From Maricaulis sp947259345 (lineage in GTDB: Bacteria; Pseudomonadota; Alphaproteobacteria; Caulobacterales; Maricaulaceae), in the NCBI GenBank assembly GCA_965217205.1, contig OZ244254.1:744001-808000 (forward strand): a stretch of DNA of 64,000 nucleotides, in the 5' to 3' direction. The notes under the pieces are model-generated. The model did no database searches, had not been told where the DNA came from, and worked only from the letters and a program-made list of their open reading frames with translations. Positions 43,621-52,291 of this stretch are shown here, piece after piece. The translations under genes were made by a program, and so were the position numbers. How positions within the stretch are numbered: position 1 is the first letter of the stretch; every line of letters starts with the position of its first letter.

Positions 43621-44397
43621 TTACTTCGTCGCGTCGCCCTTGCCGACATCTCCATTGGCGGCGCTCTGGCCGCTTTCCTTCATGATGCCGAGACGGCGGG
43701 CCACTTCGGCATAGGCTTCGGTGACATTGCCCATGTCGCGGCGGAAGCGGTCCTTGTCCATTTTCTCGTTGGTCTCGAGATCCCACAGGCGGCAGCTGTC
43801 CGGGCTGATCTCGTCGGCCAGCACGGTTCGCACCATGTCGCCCTCATAATGGCGACCGAATTCCAGCTTGAAATCGACCAGGCGGATGCCGGCACCGGTG
43901 AAGAGACCGCTCAGGAAGTCGTTGACCCTAAGGGTCATCGCCATCATGTCGTCGATCTCCTGATGGGTCGCCCAGTTGAAGGCGGTGATATGCTCCTCGG
44001 AGATCATCGGATCGCCGAGCTCGTCCTTCTTGTAGTAGAATTCGACGATGGAGCGCGGCAGCTGTTCGCCTTCCGGCACACCGAGGCGCGTGCTGATCGA
44101 ACCGGCGGCGACATTGCGGCAGACCACTTCCAGCGGAATGATCTCGACCTGGCGCACGAGCTGTTCGCGCATGTTCAGGCGCTTGAGGAAATGGGTGGGA
44201 ATGCCGATCCGGCCGAGACCGAGCATGACGTGCTCGGAAATCCGGTTATTGAGCACGCCCTTGCCTTCCAGCGTAGCGTGTTTCTGATTGTTGAAGGCCG
44301 TCGCGTCGTCCTTGAAATACTGGACGATGGTGCCCGGCTCGGGACCTTCGTACAGGATTTTGGCCTTGCCTTCGTAAATCATCTTGCGGCGGGACAT
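43621..44397 (-). CDS. purC: SAICAR synthase
   Basis: A 258-residue enzyme joining aspartate to CAIR in purine synthesis. It starts RRKMIYEGKAKILYEGPEPG, has NRISEHVMLGLGRIG, the substrate segment CRNVAAGSISTRLGV, GIRLVDFKLEFGRHYEG, DEISPDSCRLWDL and a charged C-terminal tail of about 20 residues. Upstream of purS in the same direction but separated by 378 bases. Confidence 0.96.
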   Translation of the reverse strand: MSRRKMIYEGKAKILYEGPEPGTIVQYFKDDATAFNNQKHATLEGKGVLNNRISEHVMLGLGRIGIPTHFLKRLNMREQLVRQVEIIPLEVVCRNVAAGSISTRLGVPEGEQLPRSIVEFYYKKDELGDPMISEEHITAFNWATHQEIDDMMAMTLRVNDFLSGLFTGAGIRLVDFKLEFGRHYEGDMVRTVLADEISPDSCRLWDLETNEKMDKDRFRRDMGNVTEAYAEVARRLGIMKESGQSAANGDVGKGDATK

Positions 44398-44655
44398 GAG
44401 CGACGCTCCAGCGGCAGGCCCGGCACGCCCCCAGCGGGCACCCGGCCATGAAAAAGCACGACGCGGTCCGAATCGAAGACCGGACCGCGTATCGAAGGCC
44501 GAAAATATCCCTCGCGGACCGCCAGCGCAATCTCTTGTCGCGGTGCGGCATGAGGCTGTCCTCGGCCTCAGTGGGAATATTGATTTGGCGGGGCGGCCAA
44601 GCTACTCAACAAGGCAACACAACCGTCCATCAGGACCGTCCTCAAGGAGAGACCC

Positions 44656-44979
44656 ATGTCGGGCATCGACGATCGCGAAAAAGGCTTCGAGAACAAGTAC
44701 GCCCACGATCAGGAGATCGAGTTCAAGGCGACCGCCCGCCGCAACAAGCTCTTGGGCCTGTGGGCGGCCGACAAGATGGGCCTGAGCGGTCCCGAGGCCG
44801 AGGCCTATGCCAAATCGGTTGTCATCGCGGATTTCGAGGAAGCCGGTGATGATGACGTCTTCCGCAAGGTGCGCGGCGATTTCGATGCCAAGGGTGTCGA
44901 ACTCTCCGACCACCTCCTGCGCAAGGAAATGGATGACCTGCTGATCACGGCCCGCGAGCAGATCCGGTCTGAAGGCTGA
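44656..44979 (+). CDS. F1-ATPase inhibitor zeta subunit (DUF1476)
   Basis: A 107-residue helical protein of the DUF1476 family, the zeta subunit that blocks ATP hydrolysis by alphaproteobacterial F1Fo-ATP synthase. The inhibitory N-terminus FENKYAHDQEIEFKATARRN and the domain LGLWAADKMGLSGPEAEAYA are typical, as is VVIADFEEAGDDDVFRKV. Monocistronic, divergent from purC, with a strong terminator. Confidence 0.95.
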   Translation: MSGIDDREKGFENKYAHDQEIEFKATARRNKLLGLWAADKMGLSGPEAEAYAKSVVIADFEEAGDDDVFRKVRGDFDAKGVELSDHLLRKEMDDLLITAREQIRSEG

Positions 44980-45002
44980 TTGCCGCGACACATGCGATAG
45001 AG

Positions 45003-45031
45003 AAAAGCCCCGGTCTGGCCGGGGCTTTTTT
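45003..45031. terminator. Bidirectional terminator after the zeta-subunit gene
   Basis: AAAGCCCCGG (45004-45013) pairs with CCGGGGCTTT (45019-45028), then TTT to 45031 on the plus strand and AAAA on the left, so it can also end the thioredoxin-fold gene on the minus strand, whose stop is five bases away. Confidence 0.9.
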
Positions 45032-45035
45032 GTGC

Positions 45036-45497
45036 CTAAACGCCTTCCGCTTCGAGCCTTTCCACGACGACCAGCCAGCGGTCCAGCGCGTCGCGGATCT
45101 GGTCGCGGCCATAATCCATGGTGATCATCTCGAAGACCTGATTGGTGTCGCGGTCGATCAGCAGCATGAAGCCGGTCGAGCCGGCGGCGTCGCTGTAGAT
45201 CGTTGACAGGCCCTCGGCCTCGGCCAGCTCGGCCAGATGGTCGCGGCGGCCCAGGGTGAAGTCGAACTTCACCCAGTCGATGGCGGCGTCTTCGTATTCG
45301 GCGCGGACATCCTCGATGCGCGGTTCGATCACGCGGCAGGCCGAACACCAGGAAGAGCGGAACATCGCCGCCACCAGGCGCGGCTCGCTCTCGGCTTCCG
45401 CGATTTCGGCTTCGGCGGTGCCCTCCCAGCTGGCGCGAAAGAAGTTCGGTGCCATGAAGACGGCGAGGGTGGCGATGAGGATCAGGCTGATACGCAT
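45036..45497 (-). CDS. Exported thioredoxin-fold protein
   Basis: A 153-residue protein with an N-terminal signal or anchor (ISLILIATLAVFMAPNFF) and a thioredoxin fold whose active site is CSAC in AAMFRSSWCSACRVIEP. The rest (WVKFDFTLGRRDHLAELAEA, STGFMLLIDRDT) fits a TlpA/thioredoxin-like reductase in the periplasm. It begins four bases after the NTF2-like gene. Partner proteins unknown. Confidence 0.82.
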   Translation of the reverse strand: MRISLILIATLAVFMAPNFFRASWEGTAEAEIAEAESEPRLVAAMFRSSWCSACRVIEPRIEDVRAEYEDAAIDWVKFDFTLGRRDHLAELAEAEGLSTIYSDAAGSTGFMLLIDRDTNQVFEMITMDYGRDQIRDALDRWLVVVERLEAEGV

Positions 45498-45501
45498 GGA
45501 C

Positions 45502-45978
45502 TCAAAATCCTGTCATGTCGGCGGGCAGGCGCAGCCCGTCGCGTTCATTATCCCAGATCATGGCGATGATCTGCCAGCGGCCGTTCGGCCCCTTATAGAA
45601 GTGAAAGGCATTGATCCCGCGCCGTTCGGACGGCGCATCGCCGGGCCGGGTCTTGGCCTCATAGCTTGACCAGGCCTGCGCGATATTGCCGAAGACCTCG
45701 ATCCGGTTGACCAAGGCGATCTCGTAGAAGTCCATGGTTGCCAGCTTGGCGTCGGCATCCGCCCGGTACTCATCCAGCGAGAAGGTCCGCATCCAGGGCT
45801 GACCGCTTTCATCCACGCCGGTGCGAATCTGGCGGCAATCGGGATGGAAAATCTCGTCCTGGCGCGACCAGTCGCGAGGCCCGGCCGGGCCTGATACCAT
45901 CTCGTAGCAGACTTTGATCAGGTTCTCGATCTCGACCTTGTCGGCACGCGGGTCGGCGAGGGTGGCAGCGTCATTCAT
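45502..45978 (-). CDS. NTF2-like (SnoaL/DUF4440) protein
   Basis: A 158-residue NTF2-fold protein: EIENLIKVCYEMVSGPAG, a catalytic-looking DWSRQDEIFHPDCRQIRTG, and the strand pairs IEVFGNIAQAWSSYEA and FHFYKGPNGRWQIIAMIWDN ending ADMTGF. A protein of unknown enzymatic role. Its ATG at 45978 overlaps the stop of the PNPOx gene (ATGA), so the three genes 46535-45036 form one operon. Confidence 0.8.
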   Translation of the reverse strand: MNDAATLADPRADKVEIENLIKVCYEMVSGPAGPRDWSRQDEIFHPDCRQIRTGVDESGQPWMRTFSLDEYRADADAKLATMDFYEIALVNRIEVFGNIAQAWSSYEAKTRPGDAPSERRGINAFHFYKGPNGRWQIIAMIWDNERDGLRLPADMTGF

Positions 45979-46535
45979 TCCGCCGCATCCGGCTTGACCA
46001 GTCCGGGCAAGCCGTCGATCGAGGCGGCATTGGCAATATAGCGACGCTCCGCCCACTCCTCGTCGGAGCGGTGGGCGTTGACGCGCACCAGCTGGTCGCG
46101 CTCACCCTTGAAGTCGTAAAATGGCACACCCCAGCCACAGCTGTCCTGGATGCGGTCGATCTTCGCGGTGAAGATGGTGCGCACCTTGGGGGAATCCGGG
46201 AAGAGGGCAGCCTTCTCGGCGAACCCGTTTTCCTCGAAGGAAACGGCCTCGGCCTGACCATAGAGGCGCAAGATGTTCGCCGCCCCTTCAAAGGCGCAGA
46301 ACATGAAGGTGATGCGGCCATTCTGGCGTACATGCGCCAGTGTCTCGATGCCCGAACCCCCAAGATCCAGATAGGCGACCTCATTGGGCCCCAGGATGCG
46401 GAAACTGTCATAGCCCTTGGGCGACAGGTTCACATGCCCGCCGTCTCCGGACGGGGCCGTGGCGACGAAGAACATCTTCTGGGCCTCGATGAAGGCGCGG
46501 ATGCGATCGTCGATATGGGGGTGTGTCTTGGCCAT
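45975..46535 (-). CDS. Pyridoxamine 5'-phosphate oxidase-like flavoprotein
   Basis: A 186-residue split-barrel protein of the PNPOx-like FMN-binding family: IRAFIEAQKMFFVATAPSGD, HVNLSPKGYDSFRILGPNEV, YLDLGGSGIETLAHVRQNGR, ITFMFCAFEGAANILRLYG. These bind FMN, F420 or heme and often reduce small molecules; PdxH itself is longer and differs. ATG 46535 is the family start; the frame upstream lies in the repeat array. First gene of a three-gene operon. Confidence 0.85.
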   Translation of the reverse strand: MAKTHPHIDDRIRAFIEAQKMFFVATAPSGDGGHVNLSPKGYDSFRILGPNEVAYLDLGGSGIETLAHVRQNGRITFMFCAFEGAANILRLYGQAEAVSFEENGFAEKAALFPDSPKVRTIFTAKIDRIQDSCGWGVPFYDFKGERDQLVRVNAHRSDEEWAERRYIANAASIDGLPGLVKPDAAE

Positions 46536-46588
46536 GGGGGGAATGTAGGCGGTGCCGCTGGGGACCGCCATAGGCAAGGCCGGTTTTC

Positions 46589-46750
46589 TGCCCCCGCGAG
46601 CGGGGGAAGTGGCCCGAGGCAAAGCCTCGGGTCGAAGGGGGCGCCCGCCATCGGCGGGCGGGGCAGTGCCAAGCATCGACAACGCCGCGCCTTGCGCGGC
46701 GCCCCCACCGCCGGGCATGCGCCCGGCACCTCCCCCGCTCGCGGGGGAAG
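46589..46750. repeat. Array of GC-rich hairpins
   Basis: Between the PNPOx-like gene and purB lie six hairpins in a row: CCCCCGCGAGCGGGGG (46591-46606), CCCGAGGC/GCCTCGGG (46613-46631), CGCCCGCC/GGCGGGCG (46642-46660), GCCGCGC/GCGCGGC (46684-46700), GCCGGGC/GCCCGGC (46710-46727) and CCCCCGCTCGCGGGGG (46732-46747). The first and last are inverted copies of the same box, so the whole unit is one composite inverted repeat. Confidence 0.75.
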
Positions 46751-46759
46751 AAAAGGTGA

Positions 46760-48058
<1,299 letters not shown>

Positions 48059-48128
48059 GAGCGGGCTCCGCGCGATGTGTGATAGAAGCGCGGGGGATGC
48101 GACGGAATGGCGGAGAGGTCAAGTGTGG

Positions 48129-48230
48129 GCCCCTCATCCGCCCCTCCGGGCCACCTTCTCCCCGGTCGGGGAGAAGAAGAAAGCTGCACCGCCTCTCCCC
48201 GACCGGGGAGAGGAATCAAAGGTGAGGGGC
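48129..48230. repeat. Nested palindromic repeat between purB and thrC
   Basis: Outer boxes GCCCCTCA and TGAGGGGC (48129-48136, 48223-48230) enclose TTCTCCCC-GGTC-GGGGAGAA (48158-48177) and CTCTCCCC-GACC-GGGGAGAG (48193-48212). This CCCTCATCCG-type element is widespread in alphaproteobacterial intergenic regions. Confidence 0.7.
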
Positions 48231-48250
48231 GCGCAGCGCAAGCTGCGCCA

Positions 48251-49477
48251 CTAAAGACTCCCCCAATCCACATCCTCATGCCGGTCCAGCGCCACCGCGC
48301 CATCGGGCATCGCGTACTTCAATCCGGACCCGCAATTGAACAGCACGCATTCCGCGTCGCGCTCCAGCAGCACGTCCCCCATCGCCTTTTCCATGGCGGC
48401 CAGCGTCGCCGCGCCTTCTGGGCAGAGCAACAGCCCGTCCTCCCGCGCGCACCGCGTCCGGGCGGTTTCGATCGCGTCCTCGGAAACAGCGAGCGCAGCC
48501 CCGCCGCTTTCCCGCACGGCATCCAGGATCAGGAAATCGCCGATCGCCTTGGGCACCCGGATGCCCATGGCGGCGGTCTGGGCGTCGAGCCATTCCTCGG
48601 CATGCCTCGCGCCGTCATCAAACGCCTTGACGATGGGGGCGCAGCCTTCGGCCTGGACGGCGAACATTTTCGGGCGTTCCGGGCCGATCCAACCGAGTTG
48701 CTCCATCTCGTCGAAGGCCTTCCACATGCCGATGAGGCCGGTGCCGCCGCCGGTGGGGTAGAAGATCGCATCGGGCAGTTTCCAGCCGAGCTGGGCGGCG
48801 AGTTCCAGGCCCATCGTCTTCTTGCCCTCGATCCGGTAGGGCTCCTTCAGGGTTGAGACGTCGAACCAGCCCATCTCGTCCTTGCCGGCCCCGACGAGGG
48901 CGCCGCAATGATGGATATAGCCATTGACCTTGAAGACCTTGGCCCCTTGCAGAGCCATTTCGCGCAGATTTGCTTCCGGCGTGTCCTCCGGCGCAAAACA
49001 CCAGCTTTCCATGCCCATGCGGCTGGCATAGGCCGACAGCGCCGCGCCGGCATTGCCATTGGTCGGCATGGCGAGGCGATTGAGGCCGAATTGGTGGGCC
49101 ATAGCCACGGCGAGGGCGAGACCGCGCGCCTTGAATGAGCCGGTCGGCAGGCGGCCCTCATCCTTGACCCAGACCTTGCCCGTCGCGCCGGAGGCCTTGC
49201 CGGTGGCCGGGACATCAATCAGCGGCGTATCGATCTCGCCGAGGGCGCAGACATGCGCCTCGTCGGCGACCGGCAGCAGCTCGCGCCATTTCCAGAAACC
49301 CCCGCCGCGCGCCCAGATCGCCCCTCGATCATTCTCCGCCTTCATCTTCTCCAGGTCATAACGCGCCAGCAGCGGCTTGCCGGCCTTGGAGAGGTTGTGT
49401 GGCTGGTCGGCCTCATAGCGCTCGCCGGTTTCCGAACACTCCAGATGAGTGAAGTAATGGGCGGGGGCTTGCATCAT
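48251..49477 (-). CDS. thrC: Threonine synthase-like PLP enzyme
   Basis: A 408-residue fold-type II PLP enzyme. It opens with a short zinc-ribbon-like remnant (THLECSETGERYEADQPHNL), then PLIDVPATG, the PLP lysine in GRLPTGSFKARGLALA (Lys near 118), NGNAGAALSAYASRMGM, the glycine loop YPTGGGTGLIGMWKAF and the closing CGSG segment VLFNCGSGLKYA. Threonine synthase is the most likely activity (phosphohomoserine to threonine); diaminopropionate or other lyases are less likely. ATG 49474 is an alternative start. Confidence 0.85.
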   Translation of the reverse strand: MMQAPAHYFTHLECSETGERYEADQPHNLSKAGKPLLARYDLEKMKAENDRGAIWARGGGFWKWRELLPVADEAHVCALGEIDTPLIDVPATGKASGATGKVWVKDEGRLPTGSFKARGLALAVAMAHQFGLNRLAMPTNGNAGAALSAYASRMGMESWCFAPEDTPEANLREMALQGAKVFKVNGYIHHCGALVGAGKDEMGWFDVSTLKEPYRIEGKKTMGLELAAQLGWKLPDAIFYPTGGGTGLIGMWKAFDEMEQLGWIGPERPKMFAVQAEGCAPIVKAFDDGARHAEEWLDAQTAAMGIRVPKAIGDFLILDAVRESGGAALAVSEDAIETARTRCAREDGLLLCPEGAATLAAMEKAMGDVLLERDAECVLFNCGSGLKYAMPDGAVALDRHEDVDWGSL

Positions 49478-49647
49478 GGTGCGGCTCGTTTGTGGCTGAC
49501 GGGAAAGGGACTCGCCCGAAGACTTGGCCCCGGGCGGCGGCGATGGCAAGGCCGATCCGCCCGCGCCCGATGCCCGATATCATGGCGCAGGGCTGGGCCG
49601 GGCCGGACTTGCACGCTAGGCTGGCGACCGGATCAGGGGAGACAAGC

Positions 49648-50040
49648 ATGGCAAATGTGATCGGTGTGGGCGGTATCTTCTTTCACAGTCCGGACCCGGC
49701 AGCCTTGATGGCCTGGTATCAGGACAAGCTAGGCCTCAAGCTCAATGATTATGGCGGGGCCGATTTCCTGCACGCCGACAGCGGCAAGGCCTTCCCGCAA
49801 GGCGCGCGGACCATCTTCTCCGGCTTCAAGGACGGCACCGATTATTTCAAACCGTCGGACAAGCCCTTCATGATCAATCTGATCATCGACGACATGGACT
49901 CGATGCTGGCGCGTCTCAAAGAAAAAGACGTCGCCCTGGAGGGGGAGCCGCAGGATTTCAGCTATGGCCGTTTTGCCTGGGTGATGGATCCGGACGGGAC
50001 CAAGATCGAGCTCTGGCAGCCGATTGAGCCGGAAGAGTAG
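49648..50040 (+). CDS. VOC (glyoxalase-like) protein
   Basis: A 130-residue vicinal-oxygen-chelate protein with two beta-alpha-beta-beta-beta modules: GGIFFHSPDPAALMAWYQDK, then INLIIDDMDSMLARLKEKDV and AWVMDPDGTKIELWQP, where the Glu in KIELW is the usual metal ligand and His13 the other. It could be a glyoxalase, dioxygenase or binding protein. Single gene, divergent from thrC. Confidence 0.85.
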   Translation: MANVIGVGGIFFHSPDPAALMAWYQDKLGLKLNDYGGADFLHADSGKAFPQGARTIFSGFKDGTDYFKPSDKPFMINLIIDDMDSMLARLKEKDVALEGEPQDFSYGRFAWVMDPDGTKIELWQPIEPEE

Positions 50041-50064
50041 GGCCCCTCAGCTATTACACGCTGT

Positions 50065-50196
50065 TGTCATCCCGGAAGAATGCCCCGCGACAGCGGGGCG
50101 CATATCCGGGACCCATATGCTTGATCAGGCAGGCATCCGCGCGAATGGGTCCCGGCTCTCCAGCCTGCCTGCGCAGGCTATCCGGCCGGGATGACA
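50065..50196. repeat. GTCATCC-type palindromic repeat, second copy
   Basis: Outer arms TGTCATCCCGG (50065-50075) and CCGGGATGACA (50186-50196) are exact complements. Inside are GCCCCGC/GCGGGGC (50082-50099) and the boxes CCGGGACCCAT and ATGGGTCCCGG (50107-50117 and 50145-50155), also exact complements. Same class as 12741-12849. Confidence 0.8.
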
Positions 50197-50237
50197 AATT
50201 GTGGGAGTGGTATTGAAGCGCACCGCGCGCACCGCGT

Positions 50238-50365
50238 CTTAAACCGCTTGCCGGGATGTCGCCGTATCCGTTTCTTCCGGTCAAGGGGCATGCCCGCTTT
50301 GCGGCCCTTCGGGCCCTTGACCGGAAGAAACGGATACGGCCTGCTGGCTGACAAGTGATTTATGG
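50238..50365 (-). repeat. Covarying hairpin element, copy D (reverse orientation)
   Basis: On the minus strand: box CTTGTCAGCCAGCAGG (50355-50340), main stem 50340-50313 with 50288-50261, loop hairpin GGCCC-GAA-GGGCC (50315-50303), box ATCCCGGCAAG (50256-50246). Its stem start GCCGTATCCG equals that of copy A. With the repeat at 50065 it fills the 375-base gap 50041-50415, where I see no gene. Confidence 0.8.
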
Positions 50366-50415
50366 TTCGATGTGCTGGTCTCGCGCGACCCGATTGAATG
50401 TGAAGGGGTGAGCGC

Positions 50416-50664
50416 ATGAAAGGTTCCAAGCCGACGCCTGAAGAATTGGAAGCGTCGGTTCGGCGGATGAAGGCGGCAGTGCCTGCGTCACTGCTCCGGG
50501 CCGTGTTGTTTAGTCTCCTGCTCGGCGGCGCGAGCTATTTCAACAGGCTCCAGAAGGACGCTGATGTTGAGTGGTGGGTGATCATCGCCTTGATGATGTT
50601 CATCGGGGGCCTGGTATTCGTGTCGGGTGTCTTTTTCGCGGGCGCCCCTTCCCGTCGCCGTTAG
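50416..50664 (+). CDS. Hypothetical two-helix membrane protein
   Basis: An 82-residue protein with a charged N-terminus (SKPTPEELEASVRRMKAAV), helix 1 at about residues 25-42 and helix 2 at 53-76, ending in a basic SRRR. No family recognised. GTGAAGGGGTGAGC places AGGGG eight bases before the ATG. The stop is one base from the radC stop on the other strand. A small membrane protein of unknown role. Confidence 0.6.
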   Translation: MKGSKPTPEELEASVRRMKAAVPASLLRAVLFSLLLGGASYFNRLQKDADVEWWVIIALMMFIGGLVFVSGVFFAGAPSRRR

Positions 50665-50665
50665 T

Positions 50666-51346
50666 CTACATCAACCCCAACGTCTTGAAACTCGCCGTAT
50701 TCTCGCGGCCGATCACCAGATGATCATGGACCGCGATCTCGAACGGTTTGCAGATCTCCATCAGCGTGCGGGTCATCTCGATATCGGCCTGGCTGGGTGT
50801 GGCGTCTCCTGACGGGTGGTTGTGCACCAGGATGATGGCCGAGGCCTCGTGGGCGAGGGCGGCCTTGACCACTTCGCGCGGATAGACCGGGGCATGGTCG
50901 ATCGTGCCTTCGCCTAGCACCTGGTCGGCGATCAGCTTGTTCTTGCGGTCGAGGAACAGCACGCGGAATTGTTCCGTCGTGGCGTGCTGCATGGCGGTGC
51001 GGCAATAGGCGACCAGGGCTGACCAGGACGTGATGACCGGTCGGCCGATCGCCTGTTCACGGGCGAGACGCTCGGCCAGCGGCTGGATGAGTTTGAGATC
51101 GGCGGCGACGCGCTCGGACACGCCCTTGATGGTGGTCAGCTCGCGAACCTCGGCCCCGGCGACGCCGCCCAGATCGCCGAAGCGGGCAATCAGCGCCTTG
51201 GCGATGGGTTTGGTGTCGCGGCGCGGGATGGAGCGAAAGAGGTAGAGTTCCAGCAATTCATAATCGTGAAGTGCCATACCGCCCGCTGAGGTTAGTTTCT
51301 CGCGCAGCCGGTCTCGATGACCTGTATGCGGGGCCAGCTCGGTCAT
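50666..51346 (-). CDS. radC: RadC (JAMM/MPN domain) protein
   Basis: A 226-residue RadC family protein: N-terminal helix-hairpin-helix (LHDYELLELYLFRSIPRRDT), VAADLKLIQPLAERLAREQ, and the C-terminal JAMM metalloprotein domain with EQFRVLFLDRKNKLI, VVKAALAHEASAIILVHNHP and the metal motif HNHPSGDATPSQAD. Despite the name, a DNA repair role is not proven. Starts three bases after the map stop, so cotranscribed. Confidence 0.94.
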   Translation of the reverse strand: MTELAPHTGHRDRLREKLTSAGGMALHDYELLELYLFRSIPRRDTKPIAKALIARFGDLGGVAGAEVRELTTIKGVSERVAADLKLIQPLAERLAREQAIGRPVITSWSALVAYCRTAMQHATTEQFRVLFLDRKNKLIADQVLGEGTIDHAPVYPREVVKAALAHEASAIILVHNHPSGDATPSQADIEMTRTLMEICKPFEIAVHDHLVIGRENTASFKTLGLM

Positions 51347-51349
51347 GAG

Positions 51350-52189
51350 CTAGGCGCGGGAATAGGGCGGTTTGTGCAGGCCTTTGGGCGAGGTCGTGAA
51401 GATCTCGACGCCGTCGGCGGTGACGCCACAGGAGTGCTCGAACTGGGCCGAGAGCGACTTGTCGCGGGTGACGGCGGTCCAGCCATCGGACAGGACTTTC
51501 ACGTCCGGTCGCCCGAGATTGAGCATGGGCTCCACTGTGAAGAACATGCCCTCTTTCAGTTCGGGACCTTCGCCATGCTCGCCGAAATGCAGGACATTCG
51601 GGCTGTCATGAAAGTTCTGGCCGAGACCATGGCCACAGAAATCGCGAACGATGGAGCAGCGGCGTTCCTCGGCATAATCCTGGATGATGGCGCCGATTGT
51701 GCCCAGGGTGACGCCCGGCTTGATGGCATTGATGCCGGCCATCATGGCTTCATAGGTCGTGTCGACCAGAAGCTCGGCCTTCCGGCGTGGCTCGCCGATC
51801 GTGTACATGCGGCTGGTATCGCCATGCCAGCCATCGACGACGACGGTCACGTCAATATTGACGATATCGCCACTCTTCAGCGGCTTGGGACCGGGAATGC
51901 CGTGGCAGACCACGTGATTGATCGAGGTGCAGAGCGAGTGGCGATAACCGCGATAGAAAAGCGTCGCGGGCACCGAGCCGTGATCGAAAGCGTATTCACG
52001 CGCCAGCTTGTCCAGATAGGCGGTCGTATTGCCCGGGCGGGCATGCTCGACCAGCATGTCGAGAATCTCCGCGGCCAGGCGGCCAGCCTTGCGCATGCCG
52101 GCAAAGGCTTCCGGCCCATGCAGCTTGATGCGGCCATCGCGCGGGCTGGACGCGTCGTCTTCGGTCACGGTCTCGTAGGCAGTGGTCAA
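51350..52189 (-). CDS. map: Methionine aminopeptidase, type I
   Basis: A 279-residue MetAP removing the initiator methionine. The pita-bread fold carries the metal ligands in NIDVTVVVDGWHGDTSRMY (two Asp), FCGHGLGQNFHDSPNV (His), the Glu in MFFTVEPMLNLG and the final Glu in FEHSCGVTADGVEIFT; HVVCHGIPGPKPL holds the first His. It has an N-terminal extension of about 20 residues. Upstream of radC in one operon. Confidence 0.95.
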   Translation of the reverse strand: MTTAYETVTEDDASSPRDGRIKLHGPEAFAGMRKAGRLAAEILDMLVEHARPGNTTAYLDKLAREYAFDHGSVPATLFYRGYRHSLCTSINHVVCHGIPGPKPLKSGDIVNIDVTVVVDGWHGDTSRMYTIGEPRRKAELLVDTTYEAMMAGINAIKPGVTLGTIGAIIQDYAEERRCSIVRDFCGHGLGQNFHDSPNVLHFGEHGEGPELKEGMFFTVEPMLNLGRPDVKVLSDGWTAVTRDKSLSAQFEHSCGVTADGVEIFTTSPKGLHKPPYSRA

Positions 52190-52223
52190 GTTTTCGCTCC
52201 CTTTGCCCCCTGCTTATAAACAG

Positions 52224-52250
52224 AGCGCGCGCCGTTTGGAACGGCGCGCG
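52224..52250. terminator. Strong hairpin between M28 and map genes
   Basis: GCGCGCGCCGTT (52224-52235) and AACGGCGCGCGC (52239-52250) form a perfect twelve-base stem with a three-base loop. On the minus strand it follows the M28 stop by about 40 bases and is trailed by a short T-rich TGTTTAT; it probably ends that transcript, though the T tract is weak. Confidence 0.55.
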
Positions 52251-52291
52251 CCTGCATTTCTCAGCCGGGCAAAAAGCCCGTCCGGCGGGAT

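Noticed and set aside
46589..46750. Possible CRISPR-like array
   Set aside because: The units are different palindromes without equal-length repeats or spacers, and no cas genes are present.
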